Shown one piece after another: positions 48,198-57,264 of a stretch of DNA of 64,000 bases (the first letter of the stretch is position 1; each line of letters starts with the position of its first letter). The notes under the pieces are model-generated. The model was not told the DNA's origin and ran no database searches. It worked only from the letters and a program-made list of their open reading frames with translations. A program made the translations under genes and the position numbers. Source of the DNA: Streptomyces sp. 130 (lineage in GTDB: Bacteria; Actinomycetota; Actinomycetes; Streptomycetales; Streptomycetaceae); assembly GCF_007096885.1 (NCBI RefSeq), contig NZ_VJNO01000008.1:124001-188000 (forward strand), given 5' to 3'.

Positions 48198-49133
48198 TCA
48201 GAGCAGGTTGGGGAGCAGGCGGGTGGCGGCGCCGGAGACGGCGAGGCCGAGGGCGAGCAGCACGGGCCCGGCGGCGATCCAGGTCTGCCAGCTGCCCCAG
48301 ACGCGGTACAGCCAGACGGTGAGGAGCGCGGCGATCAGCAGGGCCTGCGACCAGAGGAAGACCGCGAGCCAGGCGCCGGTCTCCCGGCCGAGCGCCTCTT
48401 CCGCCGCGCCGGTCCAGCCGAGGCGGAGGGCCCGGGGCGGGTTCGGCTGGACCGGGGTGGTGAGGTCGGCGTCCACGTAGAGCACCCCGCTGGGGGTGTA
48501 CGGGCCGCCGGAGGCGGTGACGAGGGTCAGCCGGCCCCGGGTGCCGGCGGGTTCGGGGAGGGGGTCGCCGGACCGACGTACGCCCAGCACCCGGTAGACG
48601 GCCTTGCCCTGGCCGGTCGTCACCTCGATCGTCGCCCCGGCGGGGAGCTTGCCGAGGGCGTGGAAGGGGCTGCCGTAGCCCCACTGCCTGCCCATGACGA
48701 CGCTGGTCCCGGCCTGGCCGGGCAGCGGGGTGTCGCGGCGGTGCCCGGGCCCGGACATGAGGACCCCGGAGGTGGTGCCCTCGCCGACGACCTCGCGCAG
48801 TCCGAGCGCCGGGATGCGCAGCAGGGCGACGGGGGCGCCCGGGGCGAGGGCCTTGCCGTCGTAGGTGCGCTGGCCCACCGGTGCGGTGCCGAGGGCGAGT
48901 TGCTTGCGCAGTTCGGCGTAGCCGGTCCGCTGGTCGCGGGCGTGCTGGAGGTGGCCGACGACGGTGAGGTTGGCCGCGAAGCCCAGGAGTACGGCGGCGA
49001 GCACGCAGAGCGCCGCTCCCGCCAGGGCGAGGCCGGGACGGGCGGGCGGGGTGGCGGGCCCCGTCGCGGGCGGGGGTGTGGCGGGCGGGGCGGGGGTCAC
49101 CGGTGGGGGCGGCGGAGTCAGCACGGTGGTCAC
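48198..49133 (-). CDS. Sortase-fold membrane protein lacking catalytic residues
   Basis: A 311-residue protein. A Pro/Thr-rich start (1-33) is followed by a membrane helix (about 35-58), a class E/F-like sortase domain (about 95-227) and two C-terminal helices (about 253-277 and 283-306). The domain pattern is clear: LLRIPALGL, LMSGPGHRRDTPLPG, then TSVVMGRQWGYGSPFHAL. But the catalytic His (GHR) is R149 in GRQ, the catalytic Cys (LTLTTC) is A207 in LTLVTASGG, and the Arg after it is missing. It cannot be a transpeptidase. It is more likely a scaffold or receptor for its partners. ATG 49133 gives the full-length protein. Confidence 0.85.
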   Translation of the reverse strand: MTTVLTPPPPPVTPAPPATPPPATGPATPPARPGLALAGAALCVLAAVLLGFAANLTVVGHLQHARDQRTGYAELRKQLALGTAPVGQRTYDGKALAPGAPVALLRIPALGLREVVGEGTTSGVLMSGPGHRRDTPLPGQAGTSVVMGRQWGYGSPFHALGKLPAGATIEVTTGQGKAVYRVLGVRRSGDPLPEPAGTRGRLTLVTASGGPYTPSGVLYVDADLTTPVQPNPPRALRLGWTGAAEEALGRETGAWLAVFLWSQALLIAALLTVWLYRVWGSWQTWIAAGPVLLALGLAVSGAATRLLPNLL

Positions 49134-49164
49134 GGCGGATGCGCTCCTCGCAGGACGGGCACGG

Positions 49165-49200
49165 GGTGGGCGGGGGGGGGGCGGAACCTTGCCCCGCCCC
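49165..49200 (-). other. G10 tract and small hairpin in the gap before the sortase-like gene
   Basis: A run of ten G (49172-49181) with the hairpin GGGGCGG...CCGCCCC (49178-49184 and 49194-49200) in the 75-base gap between the LASTG gene and the sortase-like gene. Such tracts slip easily, and the hairpin may cut transcription partly. Confidence 0.35.
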
Positions 49201-49208
49201 CCGGGGTT

Positions 49209-50594
49209 TCAGAACCGGAGCAGGCCCTTGCGGCGGGCGTGCGTCACGAACGCCGTGCCGAGCCCGCAGAGCGCGAGTGCGGCGGCACCGAGTGCGAGGG
49301 CGCTGGTGCCGGTGGAGGCGAGCGAGCCGGTGGCGCCGCCGCCGCCCGTGGAGCCGCCGGAGTCCGCGCCGCCGGAGCCCCCGCCGTCCGCCCCGTCCGT
49401 CGTACCGCCGTCGGCGGAGGTGGCGGAGCCGCTCGGATCGGCTCCGGGGTCCGGGGCGTCGCCGACGCTGTACATGAACTCGACGGTGTGGCCGTCCGCC
49501 TTGTCCTCGGTGAGGCTGAGCGTGTACGAGCCGTCCTCGCTGTCCTCCGGCACGGTGAACGCGTAGGCGGTGACGGTCCCCTGGCCGTCGGCGGTGGCGT
49601 CGGGGAAGGCGGCCTCGCTGTCGGCGAGGGTGACCTTGACCGTGGCACCCCCGGTGTAGCCGCGCGCGGTGAGCAGGACCTTCTGGCCCGGGGTGAGCGT
49701 CGGGTTGACGTCCAGGGCGGTGCCGTCCGCGTCGGTGGCGTCGAGGTCGGGGGACGCGGTGGGGGTCGGGCCGGGGCTGCCGGTGTCGTCCGGGTCCGGC
49801 GAGGGCGAGGAGCTGGGCGCGGTCACGGTGTACGCGACGGCCTCGGAGACGGACGCGGCGTACGCGGCCGTGTCGGCCGGGGCGAAGGAGGCGGTGAGGG
49901 TGTGGGCGCCCTGGGCGAGCGCGGCGGTCTTCAGCGTGGCGGTGCCGGAGGCGGTGTCCGCGGTGCCGAGCTCGGTGGTGCCGTCCAGGAAGGTGACCTT
50001 GCCGGCCGCCGCGGCGGGCGTGACGGCCGCGGTCAGGGTGACCTCGGCGCCGGCGGGCGCGGTGGTGGCGGGGGCGGCGGTGAGGGTGGTGGTGGTCGCG
50101 GCGACGGGCGCCTGCACGGCCCAGGAGTCACCGGTGACCACGACCTTCGCGGCGAAGTACTGCCCGCCCACGTTGCCCGTGGTGCGGCACATCAGCCGGA
50201 TGTCGTAGGTGCCGTCGAGCGACCCGGTGGGAATCCAGGCGCGCACCAGCGACTCCAGTGACTTGCCCGCCAGGATGTCCGCGCCGAACGGCCCCTGGTC
50301 GAAGGGGGCCCCGACCGTCGTCTTGCCCAGCGTGACGGTTCCGCCGGTCGGCTTGGCCAGGACCAGCGACACCTGTGCGGCGTTCGTGGACGGGCAGGGG
50401 CCGTCCGTCGTCACCCGGGGGAACGTCGGGTTGTCGGCGATCTTGCCGGACGTCACGGGAAGGGTCAGCTTGCCCAGCACGTCCTCGGCGTGCGCGGACG
50501 GCGCGAGCCCGAGGACGGTCGCGGCGGCGGCGAGCAGGAGAGAGCAGCACAGCAGCAGCGCCGCGGGCGTTCTCGGTGGTGCGAGGTGTCGCAT
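49209..50594 (-). CDS. Secreted Ig-like protein with LASTG sortase signal
   Basis: A 461-residue surface protein. The signal peptide (1-36) ends at SAHA. An N-terminal domain (about 37-160, with VTTDGPCPSTNAAQVSLVL and two cysteines) precedes a bacterial Ig-like (Big_3) domain (about 165-260, GKVTFLDGTTELGT). Then come a Ser/Pro/Asp linker, a third domain (about 300-380) and a Gly/Ser spacer. LASTG (425-429) is followed by a hydrophobic segment (432-450) and RRK, which is the full LAXTG anchor. Housekeeping class E sortases should link it to peptidoglycan; the neighbouring sortase-like protein is dead. ATG 50594 follows GGGGGGA. Confidence 0.88.
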   Translation of the reverse strand: MRHLAPPRTPAALLLCCSLLLAAAATVLGLAPSAHAEDVLGKLTLPVTSGKIADNPTFPRVTTDGPCPSTNAAQVSLVLAKPTGGTVTLGKTTVGAPFDQGPFGADILAGKSLESLVRAWIPTGSLDGTYDIRLMCRTTGNVGGQYFAAKVVVTGDSWAVQAPVAATTTTLTAAPATTAPAGAEVTLTAAVTPAAAAGKVTFLDGTTELGTADTASGTATLKTAALAQGAHTLTASFAPADTAAYAASVSEAVAYTVTAPSSSPSPDPDDTGSPGPTPTASPDLDATDADGTALDVNPTLTPGQKVLLTARGYTGGATVKVTLADSEAAFPDATADGQGTVTAYAFTVPEDSEDGSYTLSLTEDKADGHTVEFMYSVGDAPDPGADPSGSATSADGGTTDGADGGGSGGADSGGSTGGGGATGSLASTGTSALALGAAALALCGLGTAFVTHARRKGLLRF

Positions 50595-50688
50595 GGTGGT
50601 CGGTCCCCCCAAGGGATGTGGTGGTGGATACGCCGGGGGGCCGGGCACCCACGGGGTGCCCGGCCGTCGCGCGGTGGTGAGGTGGTGG

Positions 50689-51657
50689 TCAGCTCTCGCC
50701 CTTGAGGGTCGTGGCGCCGCAGGTGGCGATGGTGCCGAAGCCGTAGGTGTTGATCACGGCGGACTGCAGGCAGACCTTGGACGAGGTCCCGACGAAGGCG
50801 GCGGCGATCACCGGGTCGCCGAGCTTCGCGGTCGGGACGACGTTGTAGACGTCACGGTTGAAGGGGAAGGCGGTGTTGAGCGTGCCGTCGGCCAGCTGGG
50901 GGTCCACACCGTCGATCGAACCGAGCACGGCGGAGCCGCGCCGGTCGACGACGCCGTCGATCTCGTTGCCCTGGGCGATGTACTGGGCGATGGAGTACGG
51001 GGCGATGTCGCCCGCGCTGTCCAGCGCCTCGCCGTTGTGCTCCTGGACCGTGTCGTCGACGCAGGAGCCGAAGGTGTCCTCGGTCAGGCCGAGCTGGGCC
51101 AGGAAGAAGGAGCGGGTGCCGGAGCCCGCCTGCGGCAGCAGCGGGGTCAGCGCCACACCGTTGAGGGTGGTCGTGTCACAGGTGTAGATGGAGACGAGCT
51201 GGGCCTTCGTGAGCGCCTTGGGCAGGGCGCTGTCGGAGCGGACGGCGAAGGTGACCGCGTCCTTGGCGAACGGAATCCAGGTCAGGTCCGTCGAGGAGGT
51301 GTCCGCGACGCCGCGCGAGGAACGCGCGAAGTCCAGGCATCCGGTGTTGTTGTCGACGGCGTTGCGCAGCGCGTTGATACCGGCCGAGGAACCGTTCGGC
51401 CGGGGGATCTGACAGCCCGTGGCACGGGTCTTGATGGTGGCCGAGCCGGTGGCGTCGTACGAGGCGATCAGCGTGCCGCTGTCGACCGCGTCGCCGAGGC
51501 CGTTGACGACGTCCTGCGTGGTGTCGGAACCGACACCCGCGAGGACCCGGTACTGGCCGGCGGGCGGGTTGGCGAAGGCCGGGGCGGCCATGGTGCCGAG
51601 GGCGATGGCTGCGGCGCCGGCGACGGCACCGATGCGTGCGCGGGACTTGACGTTCAC
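50689..51657 (-). CDS. Secreted PstS-like substrate-binding protein
   Basis: A 322-residue protein. The signal peptide (1-29) ends at AFA, with no lipobox, so it is secreted free or held by partners. The PstS fold is visible: GVGSDTTQDVVNGL (first anion loop), DATGSATIKTR, DFARSSRGVAD, and PLLPQAGSGTRSFFLAQLG, where GSGTR corresponds to the phosphate-binding SGT loop. Four cysteines suggest two disulphides. Bound ligand is unknown. GTG 51657 follows GGAGGAGAA. It has its own AT-rich upstream region with a perfect palindrome, so it may be controlled separately from the genes before it. Confidence 0.85.
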   Translation of the reverse strand: MNVKSRARIGAVAGAAAIALGTMAAPAFANPPAGQYRVLAGVGSDTTQDVVNGLGDAVDSGTLIASYDATGSATIKTRATGCQIPRPNGSSAGINALRNAVDNNTGCLDFARSSRGVADTSSTDLTWIPFAKDAVTFAVRSDSALPKALTKAQLVSIYTCDTTTLNGVALTPLLPQAGSGTRSFFLAQLGLTEDTFGSCVDDTVQEHNGEALDSAGDIAPYSIAQYIAQGNEIDGVVDRRGSAVLGSIDGVDPQLADGTLNTAFPFNRDVYNVVPTAKLGDPVIAAAFVGTSSKVCLQSAVINTYGFGTIATCGATTLKGES

Positions 51658-51730
51658 TTCTGTTCTCCTCCGTGGTTACGGATACGAGGAATGGAAGGAA
51701 TGGACGTTCAAGAAATTCGAGCAGGGTTCG

Positions 51731-51746
51731 GAATTCTGCAGAATTC
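51731..51746. promoter_or_regulatory. Palindrome GAATTCTGCAGAATTC in a low-GC gap
   Basis: A perfect 16-bp palindrome, 74 bases upstream of the GTG at 51657, in a 213-base gap (51658-51871) much poorer in GC than the rest. It is a candidate operator. Confidence 0.5.
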
Positions 51747-51871
51747 GAATCCCTTTGCCGCCGACCCGTCGGCCGGCCACCGATTACCTTTCCGGATTCT
51801 CATATCGGCGACCACCAACGGCGACGGTTGATCAGGTTACGAATTCCTGTACGAGGTGACACCGGGGGAAC

Positions 51872-54325
51872 TCAGTCCGCCCGGACGGCCTTCCGCAGCG
51901 AGAGGCGCAGCAGGACCGGGCCGCAGAGGGCGGCGGCGCCGCCCGCGACCAGGACGCCGAGCAGGACCCAGCGGATGATGCCGAGGACCGTGGCGGGTGT
52001 CAGGCCGGCGGACCGGGCGGCGACGTTCTGCTCGGCGGGGTCGCCCGGTCCGCCGGCCGCCTGGGCCGGTGCCCGGGACGCGTCGGGGTCCGCCCCTCCC
52101 CCGCCCGCGTCCGCCGCGCCGCCCGCGCCGCCGCCCGCTCCCCCGGAGCCGCCGGACGAGCCCGACGAGCCCGTGGCGCCCGAGGTACCGCCGGTGCTCC
52201 CCGGGCCCGACGCCGGGCCGGTGTCCGGGTCACCGGCCGCCGGCCCCGGGTTCTGGAGCCGGTCGGCGGCGGCGAGCGCCCGGGTGCGGAGGGCGGCGGG
52301 CAGGGGGGCGTAGCCCGGTGGGAGCTGGCCGGGGGACAGGCCCGGGGTCTGGCCGGCGCCGGCCGCGTACCGGATGAGGGCGGCGTAGTCCTCGCGGTCG
52401 GCCGCCGGGAGGGTCGGGTAGGCCGCCGCGTAGACCACCGCGGCGAGCGGGTAGGCCGTTCCCCGGGCGACGCCGGGTGACGGGTCGAGCACGCCCGGCA
52501 CGGCGGAGTCCTTCATCGCCGCGACGCCGGCCAGCACGGACGCGTCGGTGGGCGCCACGAAGCGGCCGTCGGCGTTGCGCAGGGCCGCCGTCTGCAGCCC
52601 GTAGCGCTCGGCCGAGGCGAGGTCGACGAGGGCCAGGACCATGCGCTGGCCGGCCAGGGGCTGGGTGTTCACGAGCTTGGCCGGGGTGCCGTTTCCGCCC
52701 AGCGCGGCGGTCGTCGTGGCCCCGTTGTTGCCGCGCCGGGCGCGCAGAGCGCCCTCGTGCATGTCCTGGACGTACGGCGCGACCTCCGTGGTCCCGTACT
52801 CCAGCACCTCGTCTCCGATCGTCACCGATGTGCGGGTCGGATCGGCCTTGGGGAAGTCGGACACGGTGGTGTCCGTGGCCAGCCCCAGCTCCTCGAAGTA
52901 CGGGTTGATCTTCGTGCCCCAGGGGTCCGGGGTGCCGGAGAGGAATTCCCTGGCCTCGGTGTCGGACCTGAGCCATTCCCAGACCAGTGCGGACGTGTCG
53001 GAGCTCTCCAGCTGCACCATGAGACTCATGGGCGCGGGCGAGTTCGTCTTCCAGTCCGCGAATGCGGGATTCAGCTGCTGGAATTCCGGGTCGTGGAAAA
53101 GGCTGAGGGGATTCTTCGCGATGTGCTCGGGAACCGTTCTCCGGCCCCGGGTCACATCCTTCTGGTAGGAGGAGGTGAGCATTTTCGCGACGAGCCGGGG
53201 AGTGAGTTTCATGCTGGCGAGCTGCCCGCTGCCCGGCATCTCGACGAAGAAGCCGATGGCGAGTCCGCCGGCGGCCAGCGGTGCGTGCACGGGGGTCCCG
53301 GCCGCTCCGCCGCCCTCGGCCGGTGCCACCGTGAACGCCAGTCCGGGCGCTCCGGAGCGCGGCTGGGCGATCGTCTCCCGGGCGTACTCCTCACCGCCCT
53401 GGGTGAAGGCGAACTTCGCCCCGCCCTTCGCCGAGCAGACCGCCGGCTGCCAGGAGCTCATCGCGTCGGTGACCAGTTCCGATCCGATCACCCGCCGCTC
53501 GGCCCGGTCGGCCGGGCAGGTGTCGCCGACCGGGAGGAAGTCCAGCGGGACGACCATGCGGGTCGCCCAGTTGGAGGCGCTCAGCGGGGAGGAGCGCAGC
53601 TCCGTCGTCGCGCTGTGCACGCCGTCGGTGTCCGTGTCGCCGCGCGGCACGATCACCAGCCAGCAGGACCGTCCGGTGACCTTGCCCTGCTTCGTCACCG
53701 GCTCGCCGCAGCCGAGCTGGGACGCCTCCCGCAGGGTCTGCACCGCGAAGGTGAACTCGCCGGTGCCGTCCTGGTGGGTGATGGCGTACGGCTCCTCGTT
53801 GGTGTCCAGCGAGCTGAAGTAGGTCCAGTCGCGCGAGCCCGTGGTCGGCTTCCCGCCGTCCGCGGGCCGGAAGGGTACGTAGGACTCGAAGGTGCCGTTG
53901 TCGACGTACTGCGTCTCGGCGGGGTCGGCGACCGAGAGCTGGCGCAGATTGGTGAAGCCGGAGGAGGCTCCCGGGTTCTGCGCCGCGCCGAACTGGCACT
54001 GCTCGCGGGTGGGGCCGGTCTCGTCGTCGCCCCAGCACTGCATGAGCTGGAGGTAGTCGCCCCGGAAGCCGGTCTGCGTCGGCTTCCCTCCGGTCCAGGT
54101 GATCCGTATCCCCTGGGCGCGCAGGTTCTTCGTCTGCCCCACCGTGACCCTCAGGTCCGAGAAGTCGTTGAACTGCCCCTTCTTCCCGCTCACCGTCACC
54201 GCTGAGTCGGAGTCGGAGCCGGAGTCGGCGCGGGCGGGGGCCGTGGTGGCCGGCAGCGGCAGCAGGGCGATCACCAGCGCTGCGAGCAGGGCGCCGATCC
54301 CGGTCGTGACCCGTATGCGGTTCAT
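51872..54325 (-). CDS. Large secreted, membrane-anchored protein with PstS-like features
   Basis: An 817-residue protein. The signal peptide (1-33) ends at ARA. The exterior region of about 650 residues holds GGLAIGFFVEMPGSGQLASM and LTPRLVAKMLTSSYQKDV then LFHDPEFQQLNPAF, which echo the second lobe of PstS proteins. A Gly/Ser/Pro linker (about 690-770) leads to a C-terminal membrane helix (about 783-808) and a basic tail. It may be a long tethered binding or adaptor protein. Its ATG overlaps the stop of the preceding PstS-like gene (ATGA at 54322-54325), so they are translated together. The family is not recognised. Confidence 0.8.
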   Translation of the reverse strand: MNRIRVTTGIGALLAALVIALLPLPATTAPARADSGSDSDSAVTVSGKKGQFNDFSDLRVTVGQTKNLRAQGIRITWTGGKPTQTGFRGDYLQLMQCWGDDETGPTREQCQFGAAQNPGASSGFTNLRQLSVADPAETQYVDNGTFESYVPFRPADGGKPTTGSRDWTYFSSLDTNEEPYAITHQDGTGEFTFAVQTLREASQLGCGEPVTKQGKVTGRSCWLVIVPRGDTDTDGVHSATTELRSSPLSASNWATRMVVPLDFLPVGDTCPADRAERRVIGSELVTDAMSSWQPAVCSAKGGAKFAFTQGGEEYARETIAQPRSGAPGLAFTVAPAEGGGAAGTPVHAPLAAGGLAIGFFVEMPGSGQLASMKLTPRLVAKMLTSSYQKDVTRGRRTVPEHIAKNPLSLFHDPEFQQLNPAFADWKTNSPAPMSLMVQLESSDTSALVWEWLRSDTEAREFLSGTPDPWGTKINPYFEELGLATDTTVSDFPKADPTRTSVTIGDEVLEYGTTEVAPYVQDMHEGALRARRGNNGATTTAALGGNGTPAKLVNTQPLAGQRMVLALVDLASAERYGLQTAALRNADGRFVAPTDASVLAGVAAMKDSAVPGVLDPSPGVARGTAYPLAAVVYAAAYPTLPAADREDYAALIRYAAGAGQTPGLSPGQLPPGYAPLPAALRTRALAAADRLQNPGPAAGDPDTGPASGPGSTGGTSGATGSSGSSGGSGGAGGGAGGAADAGGGGADPDASRAPAQAAGGPGDPAEQNVAARSAGLTPATVLGIIRWVLLGVLVAGGAAALCGPVLLRLSLRKAVRAD

Positions 54326-56031
54326 CGCCCTCCTCCCGTGCGGCGGCCACGCGCGGCGAGGGCCCGCGCGACGAGGGGTGGTCCGACGACCACGCCGAGG
54401 AGCAGCAGGCCGGAGAGCGCCATCAGCGCGCCGCGCAGCCCGAGCGAGTCGCCGGCGGCGAGGGTGACGGGGTTGCCGACGACGGAGGCGTCGCCGCCCT
54501 GGCCGCCGCCGGTGGCGTCGAGGAGTTCCCCGGTGTCGGGGTCGACCGCGCCGGTGGCCGCGCCGCCCGCCGCCGCACCGCCGTCGGCCGCCGCCCCGCC
54601 GGTCGCCGTGCCGCCCGTGGAGCCGCCGCCCGTGACGCCGCCCGTACCGCCGGTGCCGCCGGAGCCACCGCCCGTACCACCGCCGGTGCCGCCGCCTCCG
54701 GAGGCGCCGCCGGTCGCGGAGGAGCTGACCCGGGTCTGCTGCTTGGCGCCCGCCGTGCCGTCCGAGCACTGGGTGCGACCGCGCTTGTCGCAGTCCTTGG
54801 GATACGGGGCCTTCTTGGCCAGGGTGTTGGAGCCGTCCGCGGAGAACGTGGGGTTGCGGCACTTCGTGATGTCGACGCTCGACGCGGGCGCGCCGGGGAT
54901 GCGGCGCACCTGGTTGAAGCCCGCCTGGACGAGGTTCTTCGGCAGCGGCGAGTATCCGAGCTCCTCGGCCTGCTGCTGGCCCTCGCAGAGGAAGTAGTTG
55001 GCGAAGGTGCCGAGGGTGCGGCCCTTGGCCGTGGTGAAGGGGGCCTCCGCGGCCGTGGGCACGATCATGTAGCTGTACGAGGAGAGCGGGTAGGCGCGGC
55101 GGTCGCCGGAGCGGTAGACGCCGTCGAGGATCTGGGTGAGGTAGTTCTCGGAGCCCTTGTCCTCGTTGATCCGGGCCTTCAGCAGGGCGACGGCGACGCT
55201 GGAAGCGGTCGGTTCGACGTAGTAGCCCGAGGCGTTGAGCATCTTGGCGACCGGGAAGCCGGTCTTGATCGCGTACGAGTACTCGACGTAGGTGATCGCC
55301 CCCTCGGCGTGCCCCTGCTTGGTGTAGCCGGAGACGCCGAGCGAGCCGGACTTGGCGATGGTGGAGGAACCGGGCACCACGGGGAAGTACGAGGTCATCC
55401 CGCAGGGGGTGGAGCGCCCGGCGCGCCGGCAGTACGCGTCCCACAGCCCGGCGTGCTCCTTGGCCAGCCAGGTGGTGAGCTGGGCGGTCGTCCCGGAGCC
55501 GTCGGAACGCACCACGGGGATGATGCGGCGGGCGGGCAGCGCGAGCCCCGGGTTGTCCGCCTTGATCTCGGGGGCGTTCCACATGGTCAGCGTCCCGGTG
55601 AAGATCTTGGTGATGACCTCGCCGGAGAGCCGCAGGTTGGTGACCTTCTTGCCGCCGATCTTCAGGTTGTACATGAAGGCCGTGCCGCCGGCGACGATCG
55701 GCATGTACGCGTATCCGCGCTTGGGCGGGGCGTCGCGCATCCCGGCCTCGGTGAGCCCGTACGGGATCTCGGAGACGGCGAAGTCGGCGGTGCCGTTCTT
55801 GAACTGCTCGCGGCCCACGGAGGAGCCGACCGCCGCGTAGTTGACCGTCATGCCGTTGTTGGCGGAGACGTTGCGGCGCCACTGGTCGAGCGCGTTGGAG
55901 CTCCAGGTGGAGCCGCCGCCGCTGATCTTCGTGTATCCGGCCGCCTGGGCGGGTGGCTGGTGCAGGGCGAGCAGCGCGCACACCAGTGCCGCCACCGCCG
56001 TGGTCAGTCGGGAGACGGTTGCCGGTCTCAC
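54322..56031 (-). CDS. PstS-like binding protein with C-terminal membrane anchor
   Basis: A 569-residue protein. The signal peptide (1-30) ends at AQA. A full PstS domain (about 31-400) has GGGSTWSSNALDQW, SSVGREQFKNGTADFAVSE and the phosphate-binding R175-S-D-G-S-G-T181. After a Gly/Thr-rich linker (about 440-500) comes a C-terminal helix (about 530-555) and basic tail, so the binder is tethered to the membrane rather than being a lipoprotein like normal PstS. GTG 56031 overlaps the pstA-like stop (GTGA), coupling it to the permease. Phosphate or a similar oxyanion is the likely ligand. Confidence 0.9.
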   Translation of the reverse strand: MRPATVSRLTTAVAALVCALLALHQPPAQAAGYTKISGGGSTWSSNALDQWRRNVSANNGMTVNYAAVGSSVGREQFKNGTADFAVSEIPYGLTEAGMRDAPPKRGYAYMPIVAGGTAFMYNLKIGGKKVTNLRLSGEVITKIFTGTLTMWNAPEIKADNPGLALPARRIIPVVRSDGSGTTAQLTTWLAKEHAGLWDAYCRRAGRSTPCGMTSYFPVVPGSSTIAKSGSLGVSGYTKQGHAEGAITYVEYSYAIKTGFPVAKMLNASGYYVEPTASSVAVALLKARINEDKGSENYLTQILDGVYRSGDRRAYPLSSYSYMIVPTAAEAPFTTAKGRTLGTFANYFLCEGQQQAEELGYSPLPKNLVQAGFNQVRRIPGAPASSVDITKCRNPTFSADGSNTLAKKAPYPKDCDKRGRTQCSDGTAGAKQQTRVSSSATGGASGGGGTGGGTGGGSGGTGGTGGVTGGGSTGGTATGGAAADGGAAAGGAATGAVDPDTGELLDATGGGQGGDASVVGNPVTLAAGDSLGLRGALMALSGLLLLGVVVGPPLVARALAARGRRTGGGR

Positions 56032-57251
56032 TGGTCACTCACTCCTGTGTCGGTGGATATCGGCCGGGCCGGGGCCGGGGGCTCGGGGGACCGGGCCGCG
56101 AAGCGCTCGGCGTCCCGGCGCGACGCCAGGACCCGGCGGTGTTCCTGGCGCCTGCTCAGCTGGCCGGGGCCGCGCCCGCCGATGACGCGGGCGATGACGA
56201 ACAGCACGAGGACCAGGGCCATCAGGACGGCCGCCGTGCCGAAACCGCGGGCGATCATGGTGGGTTCGGGTGACTTGACGAACTCGAAGGTGGCCAGCGG
56301 CAGCGAGACCTGGGGCCCGGAGAGCGGATCGCCGTTGATCTCGGCGGTGAATCCGGCGGTGAGCAGCACGGGCGAGGTCTCGCCGACGCCGCGTGCGGTG
56401 CCGAGGATGACGGAGGTGGTCAGTCCGGACCGGGCGGTGGGCAGCACGACGTGCCAGACGGTGCGCCAGCGGGAGGTGCCCAGCGCGTACGCGGCCTCCC
56501 GCAGGGTGCCCGGGACCAGCCGGATCACCACGTCCGCGGCCCGGATGATGATCGGCAGCATCATCACGGCGAGCGCGAGGGAGGCGGCGAGCCCGGACCG
56601 GTCGAGCCCGAGGGCCAGGATCACCGTCGCGTAGACGAAGAGCCCTGCGACGACGGACGGCAGCGCGGTCATCGCCTCGACGACCGTGCGCACGAAGCGG
56701 GCGAAGCGGCCCGGGACCTCGTTGAGGAAGACCGCGCAGACCATGCCGCTGGGGACGGTCAGGGCCAGGGCGATCGTGATCTGCTCCAGCGTGCCGAGAA
56801 TGGCGTGCAGGATGCCGCCGGCGGACAGCGGGTCCAGCGGGCCGGCCTTCGCCATGTCCTCGGTGAAGAAGTTGAGGTGCGGCAGCGCCTTGCGGCCCTG
56901 CCACAGCGTGAACACGATGACGAAGCCGAGCGCCACGACCATGACCAGGCCGAGGCTCTGCACGACGACGGCGGCCAGCCGGTCGCGTACGGCGGGGCCG
57001 TTCTCGTCGAAGGACACGAGCAGCGCGTACAGGCCGAGGAAGAGCAGGTAGGCGACGACGAGGAAGCCGACCGCGCCGCTGAACGGCAGCAGCCGGGTGA
57101 ACAGCAGCGCGGTGACGGAGAGCGCGGCGGCTGCGGCGCCCAGCAGGGCGTACACGTCGGTGGCGCGCATCAGGTGCGTGGAGCGGCGCCGCTCCCCCGC
57201 CGGCTGCGTCCGCTCCACGGCGGCGGCGGGTCTCTCGGGTGCGAGGGTCAT
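56028..57251 (-). CDS. PstA-like ABC permease
   Basis: A 407-residue protein with about six helices: three in the first 150 residues (long for PstA, an extra pair), then the core with the EAA loop REAAYALGTSRWRTVWHVVLP (about 267-287) and GVGETSPVLLTAGFT. The C-terminus is a long basic cytoplasmic tail (QEHRRVLASRRDAERF). It pairs with the PstC-like protein encoded 13 bases upstream. ATG 57251 (MTLAPERP) follows CTGGAG; an upstream in-frame start would overlap pstC. Confidence 0.9.
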   Translation of the reverse strand: MTLAPERPAAAVERTQPAGERRRSTHLMRATDVYALLGAAAAALSVTALLFTRLLPFSGAVGFLVVAYLLFLGLYALLVSFDENGPAVRDRLAAVVVQSLGLVMVVALGFVIVFTLWQGRKALPHLNFFTEDMAKAGPLDPLSAGGILHAILGTLEQITIALALTVPSGMVCAVFLNEVPGRFARFVRTVVEAMTALPSVVAGLFVYATVILALGLDRSGLAASLALAVMMLPIIIRAADVVIRLVPGTLREAAYALGTSRWRTVWHVVLPTARSGLTTSVILGTARGVGETSPVLLTAGFTAEINGDPLSGPQVSLPLATFEFVKSPEPTMIARGFGTAAVLMALVLVLFVIARVIGGRGPGQLSRRQEHRRVLASRRDAERFAARSPEPPAPARPISTDTGVSDQ

Positions 57252-57264
57252 GGGTCTCCAGCCT

